64,000 nucleotides of DNA from Metopolophium dirhodum (lineage: Eukaryota; Arthropoda; Insecta; Hemiptera; Aphididae): NCBI RefSeq assembly GCF_019925205.1, contig NC_083565.1:38778241-38842240 (forward strand), in the 5' to 3' direction. The notes beneath the pieces are model-generated. The model was given only the letters and a program-made list of their open reading frames with translations, was not told the DNA's origin and made no database searches. Numbering within the stretch: the stretch's first letter is position 1; the number at the start of each line of letters is the position of its first letter. Both the position numbers and the translations under genes were made by a program. Of the stretch, positions 34,093-46,300 are shown piece by piece.

Positions 34093-36179
34093 TAATAATA
34101 TATAATATATAATATCTAATGTGTCGTTTTTAAATACCAAGTTTTAGAAACACTGTGTTTTAGAAAATAAAACTTTAAGAATTTCAATTTTTAGAAATAT
34201 TTTTATTGTTTTTACTGTTTACTCGTGTAATGTATATACAATGTTTTCTAATAATTCTATAATAAAAAATAAATATAATAATTATTAATACTTAAGATTA
34301 TTAGCAATAGCTCTCATAAATTCATCTAAATTATAATTAGAATCATCAATAATTATGCGTTTACATATTTGCAATAATATGTTATTATTCCGTGTTTCAT
34401 TGTACTTTTTTTTCTCTTGAGTACTTTACATTTCAGCCAACAATTTATAATAATTTTGTTTAATACTACGTAGGTATTTGGTACGATGTACGGCACAGGA
34501 CTAAGGCTAACTACTTTTTGATATTTCTCGTATTCGATCAAATACAAACTAATTATAGATTTGAAAGTGTATCATTTTACAAAAGAAGACAGTATTTTAT
34601 TTTTGAAAACGCTGTATTTTGATGTATCTTCTTCCCGATAAAAATTTTTTTATATTCTATAACAACATTTAAAATATTTCTAAAACACATATTTTTTAAA
34701 AGTTTCATATTCTGAGATATAGATTTTCTATATCTTGTGATTCTAAAACTCGGCGTTCTAAAACTTGGTTTTCGAAAACATGCACCAAAATCACCTTTTT
34801 TTTAGTCGTTCACCTTTTAGGTGACCGAATTTGTCATAAGCAGTTTCATGCCCTAGTTGAAAATATAGACACTGAATAAAATGCAACTTTTATTATTTAT
34901 TTAAGGCTTCAAATACAAGGTTTATTAATCTACAATTGTTTACATAATTTGGTTACTTTCAATTTTAAACAATTTTTTTTCTGTCTATTCTGTTACTAAA
35001 AAATCTAAAAATATGCATTAACAATGTTTTTTTATAATCATTTTAAGTTCAAATTTAGACGAAATTAGTTATTACATAGAGAAACATAGATTAAATAGTA
35101 ATTACATAACCGAGAATAACGATTTTTGCTATTTTTTTGTAATTGTATAATATGAATTCAACCTACCGTATTAATAATAAGTAATAACAATATAAATATA
35201 ATATAAATTCGTTATTCGTAAGCAATGATATTATATCATTAAATTCAAATTTAATACTATTCACTCCAGTGACTCACTTGCAACCTACTGTAGAGCAGAG
35301 CGACATCCACTTATCCACCTTTTTTAATTTTAATGTTTTTGAATGAAAAAATACATATTTAATAATATATTTTTTTCAAAAGAGTAAATTTTCTTCATAT
35401 TTCTCACGGAATATTATTTGGAGTATTTAGATCTATTATCTATAAAAACCAAATTGTTGAGTGATTTATTGTTTATTCCTTATCCATATTATTTTAAGGA
35501 CTGATATATTGAAATAACCATTATATTATTATACTCTATTGACAACTCAAGACCAGAAACCACACGGTGTATACGTAGTGAATGGTATAATATTGGTATT
35601 ATCATAACATTAATTAATGATAACATTATAAAAAATTACTATGTTTCTGTAATCATCTGTAATACACGGTGGCGACCGTCGACAACAACCTTTACGAGTG
35701 ACGTCGGTTGCTGACTATCAGCGACTGTCACCAATCACAGAGCACCAAAGTTCGAACGTTCCGACGACTCAGTGTGTCTCGACTGTAGTCTGTATGCGTA
35801 CCTATATGCACTATTATAATTAATATGTTTTCGCAACATAAATTGTACGCGTCTAAGCGGTCAAACTTAAATATTATAATAGACAATAAACCAAAATTTT
35901 GCTACCAGTACAATATTCTACAACAGCTATTATTGCGTATTTGGTAAACAAGTAGTTGTATTAAAATAATGCACATAAGAAATAGCCAATATTATGTAGT
36001 GCAATCGTGCAATACCTAGCTATAAATACTCTAAATTTGCGTGCGTGTGTGTAAACACTGGCAACTATATGGATACACCCCGGTATTTTGCTCGCAAAAT
36101 ATAATAAATACTTGCTAAACTGCTATTCAAAAATATTATATTGTGGTACACAAATAAACGGAGGGCTATAATAGTGCGG
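34093..36179. other. Spacer between the gene copies
   Basis: No gene is supported. Bases 34130-34800 repeat the word 'ttttagaaa/ttctaaaac' in both orientations and may be a decayed foldback element. Bases 35215-35330 are a 3' remnant of family G ('gatattatatcatt...cagagcgacatccacttatccacc'). Bases 35645-35810 are GC-richer (CGGTGGCGACCGTCGAC and similar) but show no open frame. Confidence 0.45.
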
Positions 36180-36490
36180 AAAATATAATATGCCCGGACC
36201 GTACTACCGCGGAACGTATTCATACGGACCGTATATCGCCGGAATCTGAAAACTAAAAACTGTATTCACACGGACCGTATATCCCAAGAACATATTTATC
36301 CGGAACGTATATCCGTTCCGAAAAGTATTCATAATACGGACCGTATATCGCCGGAATCTAAAAACCTAAAACCGTATTTGTCCGGAACGTATATTTCCGG
36401 AATATTTTAATTCCGAAACGTATTCATCCGGACCGTATTATTTCGGAAAATATTTATCCGGAACGTATACGCCCGGATCGTATAAACTAA
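36180..36490. repeat. CpG-rich degenerate minisatellite, CCGGAnCGTAT unit
   Basis: About a dozen variants of (T)CCGGACCGTAT or (T)CCGGAACGTAT occur within 310 bases, for example near 36195, 36228, 36275, 36300, 36345, 36380, 36430, 36460 and 36475. Spacers of 10-25 bases lie between them and often contain ATTCATA, ATATCGCCGGAATCT or AAAAC. Two of the longer units (about 36220-36262 and 36338-36372) match closely. The CpG density is far above the surroundings. The array lies about 450 bases left of the start of the duplicated unit B. Confidence 0.8.
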
Positions 36491-36940
36491 AATACCTATT
36501 AACGGCCTAAAACCTATCGCGAACCGACTAAATTAGGTACTTACTTGACAAGCACTGTCAAAATCTCAACTATTTAGACATGACGTGTCGTTTATTGTGA
36601 CATTTTCACCACTATAACGCAACGAACGATTATTATTGTTTGATACCAAAATGTAAAGATATATTTTGTATAAGCATTTATTATATTATATTATCTTAAA
36701 TTTGATGTATAATATATTAACTAGTATATTATAATTATTGTATATGTAATATACACTACTTGAATGCAATTTAATCAAAGAAAACAAATACTATTAGGGA
36801 TTGAATCGGAAAAAATAGAGAAGGGGTTATAACTATATATAAAAAAATGTTTGTCCTTTATGCATTCCTAAGCCGTTTATTTGATTGTGATTAAATTTGG
36901 AGCAGGGGTAAATTAGACCTTGGGAAAGGAGGTGGGCTAC
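36491..36940. other. Short spacer before unit B
   Basis: AT-rich sequence with no feature that I can name. Homology with unit A begins at about 36945 ('attttgtcttgaaaa' against 2328-2342), so the duplication breakpoint lies here. Confidence 0.5.
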
Positions 36941-37821
36941 ATTTTGTCTTGAAAAATCGTAAATAAGAGGTCCAACCCGGGGATGATTTTGAGATAATTA
37001 TTATTTTTCTTTATAAATGGTTGCTATTGGTTTTAATAATAATTATTATTTTTATTAATGTGATAAGCCTGTGTATTTTATTACACAATATATTGAATTA
37101 GAACCACGGTCTCATTGGACCAATTTGTTTGCATTTTTTGATACTTTGGGGTTAAACTATACACCACGCTGGGTCCAGGATCTACTGCAGCGGTATAACC
37201 TACCTGATAATATACAAATCGCATAATTACAAAAACCTAGCAATAGCAATAGTCCAGCTATAGTAAAATTATGCATATATTTTAAGTTATATATTATAAT
37301 AAAAAGTTCTCACCTGCCAAATAGCATTTCAAAAATGTTCTTACGTAATTAATTCTTTAATGCGAGAAAATAAATAAAGATAAATATGGACAAAATGTTA
37401 TGAACATTATATTATTTTAAGGTGCTTTTTTAATATTTATAAAATATTTTAAGATTATTATCAGGATATTATTGTACACTCAACAAAGTTGTACCATTGA
37501 GAAAATGTTCTGTGTATAATAATATATCTCTTTATTAATAATACAATAACATTATATTATAAATATTTCAAATGTAATACAGTTATAGTGTTATTAAAAT
37601 ATCATGTTACTAAATTGCTGTCCAGGCGATCGTTGTTTTATCAATATGTGGATAATTATTTTTCGTTAAGTACTCGTGAAATGATATAATACCAAGATAT
37701 ATTTTATGATTAATTAGTTTATTTACTTGATAAATGATACTATGTAAGTACTAAACTACATTATTAATTTTGTATAAATGACAAAAATATATTGTAAATT
37801 CATTAGTATGTCAGACAAAAC

Positions 37822-40372
37822 TTAAATAGTTGGAGTTGTGACAGGCAGTCTAGACGGCGAACTGTACCATAGTGATTTGGATACAGACAAAACTCCGATT
37901 GAATATGTTGACCCGGGTTGCAGGCCAGTTATCTGTAAAATAAATAAATAATTTACTCAGGTGCTAATTTAGGCAATAAAAACTACAAAGAACAAAGTTG
38001 TACATATCTATTTTTTTAAATACCTACGATCCTAAAAAAAGGTAGGCACCATAGGTATACTAGATACCTACATACAATTTGGTATTGTTGACTTATTTCC
38101 ACTACCAACCTATCAAAACTATATACGATGTACAACAGCATGATTGTGGCTATCGACAACAATCGTGACGTTATAAAAACATTCTACTTTGACAGACTTA
38201 AAGCTACAGGAAAAACCGAAATCGACGTGTCTATCATCGACAGTGGCATGACCATGCACTCGAATTTTGGACTGATGACCGACGACTCTACATCGACAAG
38301 ATACGTGAAGCGTCACTCAAACACGGCTTTTCAGCTTTATACTTTTTTAAACTCTAATAACCGCATTTGGATTTCTCTGTCTGGTATCGTCTTACACCGC
38401 TGATAACTGACTTGTTAGACACTCGAACACGGCTTTCATATTTACGTTTTTCGACATTCATAAAAGCACACAAGACTGGACCGTATCCAAGCAAGTGAGA
38501 GACTGCGCTGTGTAGTGTCATGTTTCATATTATACTTTATTGGGTAGGTATATTTGCAAAATACTATATTCACTTTTTGTCGTCCATCGTTGTGTCCGCA
38601 ATGACCTGAACTTCCTACGTGTGCTTACTGGGTATTCTGATTATGTTTATATATTCTATCTTGGTGACTAAGTGGAACGTCAATCGGTTTTTACTTAAGG
38701 AGACTGACTCGAACACGGTTTTAAACTTTACAGGTTATCAACGTGGTACAGGAGTGACTTGTTTAATTTGAACGACATTGGTTGAAATCCTGAAGTCAGT
38801 AGTCAATCTCAGCGAGTTACACACTTACACCACCATAGTTAGTATATTATATTATATTATTATTTCTGTACGGCTATACTAAGAATTATTTATATTCGTA
38901 GTCATATATCTACTGACGCATGGCACTCGGGGTCACGCTCTACTATTACCTACTATTATTTCGACGAATACGCACTAGGTACTACTATTACGATTATTAC
39001 AATAATCGTTGCGCGCTCGCTCGCGTATTATTATATATGAATACGTACGCATTATGTTATTATCTATATACATAATATATAGTCACAGCTCGTTAAAATG
39101 GCATAATGTATGAATATTTCACTATAACAATAAAGAAACTATAATATCTCTGTTACTGTGCGCCTGTATGAATTAATCGTTGAACACAAATTCATTTGCT
39201 TAAAGCACCCGGCAACGATGCCATTTCGTCCTCAAAAATACACTCTGCGGGAATAACGATACCGCCTTGTAGAATCAACCAAATTTAATGATTTTTTTTT
39301 TTTTTAATTGCTAGAGGGAAATATTCTACAGCCCACATCGATCTCTGTTTTTCAATATTTGATTCTAAAACTTGATAATATGTCAAAAAATTACAAGATA
39401 AAAAGCATTATTTTCAATTTTGTTAGTAAAATTATTTTAAATAAAATACAAAATCAGAAATTGATGCGGACTGTAGGAAGTCTTTTTCTTTAAAATAAAA
39501 AAATAACCATCAAAATCCGACAATTCTAGAAAGCCTGAGAGTTATTCCCGTGAAGTGATTTTTTTCTATATAATACACCCTATCACCCCCCCCCCCCCCT
39601 AAATAGGTATCGAATAGTAGTAGATTAGTGGAAAAGTATAATAATTAAGGTGGCAGCTAAAATATAAAATTTAATTTTCAAATTTTATAGAATTGCGGAA
39701 CATTTTAAAAACTGGCACAGGGACCCTTAAAGAAAAATATTATGATAAGGCGTTAACAGATTAATATTTTTTTTAACTCGCACCAATGTGCAAATTCCTA
39801 GTTAAATAACTACAATTTATATTACTACTGTGAAATATATCATCTTCGTGTAAAATACATTACCGTGTAATTATACGTAGGTAGTTCTTCATTAACCGGA
39901 ATTTCTGTTGGCGTAATGCTAACACAACACATATCCATGTCATTTGATGAAATTTCTTCGACGTTTATAATGAACATTTTCAATACACCGTTGAATATCC
40001 ATGGAATATCCCACTGGAGAGCTATTGTAGTGCTACCAATTTCAGTCATTTTTAAATTCATTGGAGAATCAGGTTCTATATTTTGTGCAATAAGCAAATA
40101 AACATAAACATATTATAAGCAGATCAGTAGTTTGTAGTTACTATAGTTAGTCTTAGTGCCTACTGTATTATTACATAGTAGTTTTATATTGTTACATAAT
40201 ATTATTGTATAACTATTTATTATTTTAATTTAATTTAATCTTAAGTCTAGGTATTTAAACTATTATCGGTATAAGGGTAGATCGTACATAGGTACTTACG
40301 TCCATCGATGCTGTTAAAAGATACAGACGAAACTTTACCACCTTCTGGATAATCTATAGACTTTGGCCTTAT
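37822..40372 (-). CDS. Copy B: linker exon, FN3 module 6 and stop
   Basis: Linker exon 40372-40300 (IRPKSIDYPEGGKVSSVSFN). FN3-6 first half 40075-39864: PDSPMNLKMTEIGSTTIALQ, WDIPWIFNGVLKMF. It has a 12-base in-frame insertion relative to copy A that adds Met-Cys-Cys-Val after NDMD. Last exon 37932-37822: ITGLQPGSTYSIGVLSVSKS, closing LPVTTPTI, stop. The last intron (37933-39863) is 1.9 kb against 0.6 kb in copy A because of extra repeat sequence at about 38475-39820. Confidence 0.8.
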
Positions 40373-43300
40373 CTAATATAAAAGCAAGTACAACTCGTAT
40401 AAATATAATTAATTTCGTTAAAAGGATATAATTTGTCTTCTCTCTCAGACCCTTCCGAACATAGATGAAATACATTCACGTAAAAGGGTTTTTTTGTGAT
40501 TGTTTAGTATGTAATCTTAAAAAAAAATCACCTTTTCAAAAAATTATGGAGGATAATATTTTTGAGGGTACATATGAGTCGTATGACTATCGGTTTTAAA
40601 TTGTATTATAATTTGACTTTATATTCGACTTTAAAAATAAATGTTGTAGTTATGTTTAAATAGATATCATGTTGTTTTATAACAATAATATTTAGCCAAA
40701 ATGATATAATATATCATAGACTCAAAATTATTATTTTCTATAATTTTTGAAATAAATGATTTTATTCTAAGAAAATTCAAATATATATATAAAAAAATGG
40801 TTTAACGAATACGTATTGTCTATGTTGAAGTGGAGCCAGAGAGAAAAAACAGCTTTTTCAAAATTAAGTTAACGGAATACTGTATGTATGTATATGTTAA
40901 GGTGAATGACGACATTTGGTCAATGTCAAATTTCTTCTTAGATGTAGACATTCACTGGTGAATGTTGACATGCACCATCTGTTTTTAGTGAATGTTAACA
41001 TGTTGTAAAAAAAGATGAATACCTAGTGATAAAATAATTTTTACAAATTAACTAACCATAAGTTAGGTTAGACTTTCCCCTTAAACTTGAGAACGTCTTC
41101 AACACATTTGTTATATTTTTCAGTACTCAAATAAAAATTGTTGTCTTCTCTTTTTGTACTTAATATAGCGTTAAATTTTTCGTAAAAAACTTCTCGTATG
41201 TTCTCCATTATACACGTGAACAATTAGTAGGTAACTCGAACGTATCACAAATTCAATCAGTCACAACAGTCTACCTTTTCGTTCGTGTAAGCAAGGTAAA
41301 TGAAATACGTCGACACTGGTCGATATAAACGTATTTTTCATCACTACTAAATTAGGTACGATGACTGACGTATCGCCAATTAAGCGATTAAGCAAAAGCT
41401 TAGTGTGTGTGAGAGAGAGAGATAGGTAGTGGGTACAGGCAGACAGACAGATACCGTAACGTTAAATGCCTAAATGTCTATGATAATATTATATAGATCA
41501 TTAAACACACCGTTCGATTAAATATTGTGTGAACAATATCATATCTATAAATATTTACTATCTTAACGTATGACACGATAACGTCTCTACTCCAATTTTA
41601 ACTAAAAATGTCTAACATTCACCGGTGACTGTTGGCAAATTTTTAATATTCATTCAAAATGTTGACATTCACCTTAACATATACATTAATAATATGTGGC
41701 TAGAGGTAAAAGCCCTCTATCCACGTCAATACGTACTTTAAATGTGTAGTTGTTGCTCATTTTACTCATATTATAAAACGTATGACAATAGTATTCTGGC
41801 CACGCAGAGCATTTCTGCGGTGGTATGATGGAAACGTTTTTCGTGTTTATTAAAGGATTCTCATCAAACGAAACTATAAATCCGTCTACATTTGTGTCTT
41901 GTGAATATCTCCAGCGAAACCCTGCCATACGATTCTTTTGACTCTTTTTATAAACAACTAAATCTTCTACTGGTTTTAAATCTAAAAATTTGTAAAGTAA
42001 AAACAAACGTAAGTTTCGGTAACATAATATTAAGAAATTCAAACAGTTATACGATCAGAGTCCACTCACTTTCTAATTTAGTCGTAACATTGGTGAGTAG
42101 AAAATGTTCTGGATTATACCCAAAGTGTGTTTTTATAAATACTTTCAGTTCATAAGCTGTGTTTGATTTTAGCTCGTTAAAGGTAATGTAATTATTTTTC
42201 GTTTCTCTTATTTGTAAAATATCATCAACTTTATCCTACAAATAGATTTATGAAATTGTATTATAAAAAAATTATATTTATTATTTATAGAAGTTACCTT
42301 TAATTCTACATAGAATTGAGATAAAAATCCATTTAGTTTTGAGCAATTTTCAGGATCAAATTTCCACTGAATAAATATAGAGTTATTAGTTATGCACATT
42401 GGATGATCAGGATCTAAGATTGGTTCAGTTTTGGGATCTAATAAAAAATATTTTTTAAATAAATATAATATATTCAACTATGATTTGATATATTTTTTAC
42501 TTGATGCTGGTGTTAATACATCAATTATATTTTCTTGTTGAGTAGTATTCTTGTCTTTAACGTCAACCAAGACTTGTATACTATATTGAGAATTCGGCAC
42601 TGTATCGAAGATTTCATAGTTGGTTCGATTAAAAATTGTTATTGACGTCCAATTTTGTTCTACTTCTCTTATGGAACAGCTGAGAATTCTTTTCACCTAA
42701 AATGTAATTTTTGGAAAGACAGTTCTAATTAAGCAACCTATGAGATTTTATTATTTACTTTTTCAAAATGTCTTTTTAGCGCTTTTTATTATAATAATGT
42801 AAAAATAAATAAGTCGGACGTACTTCGTTTGGAAGTTATCATTATATAATCTTCTCAAACTATGGTTTTTCCAAAATGTAAATTTTTTTTTAAAAAAAAA
42901 ACACTGAATTAAATATTTTTATTTTTAAAATGTATGATTTTTTAATATTTAATTAATTGGTAAAATCAAAACTTAATTTTAAGTTTTTGAACTGAAATTA
43001 AAATGAAGCCAAAATGTATTTTAAATAACTGCATAAAACAAATATGTTTGTAAGTTGAAAAATGTTAAAAGTTAAATATGACAGGTAAGTTTTGATTTTA
43101 CTAAACAATTAAGCACAAAAACTAAAAACCACATTTTGAAAAGAAAATTTAAAATATTTAATTTTAAGTATTATGTTTTAGAATTGCGTATTTTATAAAA
43201 ATCATATTTTAAGATGTTTCTCACGCCAGTTTTTCTCGCTAGGTTGTAAATATCGAATTATTATTCATTCCAATATTATATATAGATTATGTATAAATAG

Positions 43301-46300
43301 ATATATAGGCAAGTAATAGGTATTTAAATTAAGTACTTATGAAGGACCTTTACAGTTCATATGAATGAATAATTCATAGGTACCTATTTATTATTATGTA
43401 GATAAAATAATTATTACTATTTGAATTCTTAAATAGTTGTGCTGAATAAAATTACTTTAAATTTGATGACTGATGTTACTGGTTCGTTGACTGTAGTGGA
43501 ATGTTGATGAGAATTTACTAGTATCCAGTACACTTTGATTTTTCCATTTTCATATTTAGTAGAAATATTTTTTATTTGAACGTCGTTTTCTATAATATTA
43601 AGAATGAAAGTACAATTATTATATTTAATGAACGATATTATAATTTATCAAGTACTTATAGGTATTTATCATTATAAGTAAATCTCTCTTTAAAATATTT
43701 ATTACTATAAAGTATGTTTATTAGTTCATTAATTGTATGAGAGTTCAAGATGCAATATTATGTATAATGTCATCAGTGTGACCTAAAGTCCAAAGTTTTA
43801 TTAATTAATTGTTATGGTGCAACTTTTTATGGTATTTTGTAAGGATAACTTGTTGCTCATGTATCCGTTTGCTGGTACGCAACTAGCCCAATTCTTGACA
43901 AGCACATTTTTGCCTTCATGCTCTTGGCGTCGACTCGAGTTTCAGCGGAGTTCAATGGTTCTATTTCAGTTGAACCAGTTCCATTATTTATCGTCACTTC
44001 TGACAAGGTGGAAAATAACGTTGGTGGCACATATTGTTTTTTTTTTGTAAATATTGTTCAAGACATCACACATTCGTGCTACTAACAATAAATATCCCAG
44101 TTCTAAGTTGTCTTTGCTTAATTTTTATAAATTGTTATTATGTATATCATGTATGTTATTGTATTTATATATTACCAACTATGTAATTGCCGATTGGCGT
44201 TCATTAATTAAATAAATAAATTTGTCGACACTAGTGTTCGGGTTGTAAATGTGATATTACCAGTGTTTTCCGTATGTGCGGGGATCACACATGTTTATTT
44301 TTATTGTATTAAATCTTAATTACGGATCCCAGCACCTCGTGTACCGAATTATTTGAGTAAATGCCTAGTGGTACAACACATATTTATCATTATATTGATA
44401 CACAATTTGTAGTGAGTGACCACTAAACACTGATCATACTGGTCAATATTATTAGTATTATTTGTAAAAAATCTTTACTAAAAATCCAGACTACCTAATG
44501 TATTACATGTTTTTGTGTCAGAGCGTGGCAAGACCAGCTGATTGATTTATTAATAATTAATAAACAAATCGGCTAGTTTTAATTTGTATTATTGCTATTG
44601 TCGTTAGTACCTGCTTTCATAATAAAATGTAGTACATTAGTAGGTTCTTAAGTATTTTAAAGTTGAACACTAATTTTACATTATGACGTATCAATTCTAA
44701 CATAATATAGACAGAAAGTATTAATATATTATAGGTATAAAGAATTATATTATATTAAATAAATAATATTTTAAATAAAAATAAATATTTACTTGTTATA
44801 ACAGTAGTGATTGAATAAATAGGAGAGGATGGCAACGTCCCATTAATTGTCAAAGGAGTTAATTTTATGTTATATTTAAAACCCGGAAGAAGATTATCCA
44901 AAACGTGACCACTATCTGTACTTGATAGTATTTGTTGTACATCAGATATTTGATTTTGAGATTGATTTGACATTAATGTCAAAACATATTTCGTAATATT
45001 GCATTCTAGTCGATTTGAGATACTCTGTACATTTTATAAAAATAATAATCTGATTATTGAACAATTACGAATAATGTATTTTATTAGATGTGTAAGTATT
45101 CAAATTCTTAATTTGTTAGCTATATTGTATGTATATTTTGAACAAGCAAATTAATGAAATGTATAGTTGAAAGTAAATTAAAAATAATAATTCTTACAGA
45201 TGCAAAATTAGCTAAATTGTTCTTTGTTTTAACACTTACTATATTCCATGTTATGTTGACGCTTTGTATTCCACTCATTAATTTTATGTTATAATCAGTA
45301 ATTTCTGGTTCTAAAAAATGTATTATATATTTTTCAGTGTCGTAGACAGGGGGGGGGGGGGGGTATTTATTCATTATTTCGAAGATAAATCACAGGAAAG
45401 CACCGCGTACTAATATTATATATAAAAACCTGTACTTTTAATACAGATTTATACAAGTTCTTTCTTGGCCGGGGCAAGTGCAATAACTAATGAAAATTTT
45501 CAAATAAATTCCGTTGAAAGATAAAATAAATGAATGAGGATAGGTTTGAGGAAAAGATAAAATTATGTAGGAATGTGTGATAATATTATGGAAGATAATG
45601 CCTTTAGCTATTAGTGCGTTAAAAACTGAGTTAAGGAGGGAAATTAATGGACTAATTAAAGATCTTAAATTAGATATGAGTTTTGAAAAGGTATTTTATA
45701 TTTGTTCTGTGATTATATTTTGGTTGTTGGTAGCTTCTGTATATGATTTGGTTTTGGTTCTGGGTTATTAGCAAGTGACTAAATATATAAATATTATATA
45801 TCAAAAGTGGGTAAGTGGTTGTCCCTCTACTGTACAGTAGATTACAAGAGAGTCAATGTATAGTGGCGTATATTAAACTTTAATTCAATGATATAATATC
45901 ATTGAATGAAAAAACGATTCTGAACGGAGACGGATTGCCAGTCTGGATATTTTATACTGTTATAATTTATTATAGCCTGTAAGTTGAATTGATATTATAA
46001 TATCATAATTTTTATTCGTTTCTATGGTGATAAACACAGCGTTAGAAATTAATATTCCATTTTTAGCGGTTTTTTTGTTATTTGTCGGTGGTTTTTTCCC
46101 GTGGCATTAAATAATTATTGAGAAAATCGAAAACTGACATCTTTAAAGTACCATCTTGATCCAATTTTCTAAAAGATAGGATAGTATATGTTGAAATCAA
46201 ATTACTCCTTCTGGTAGAAATTTTGTATACAGGATAAAAAAAAAACACCATTGCAAAACCACTAGCTTCCTCGCTTCGCTCAGAATCTAAAAAGTGTATG

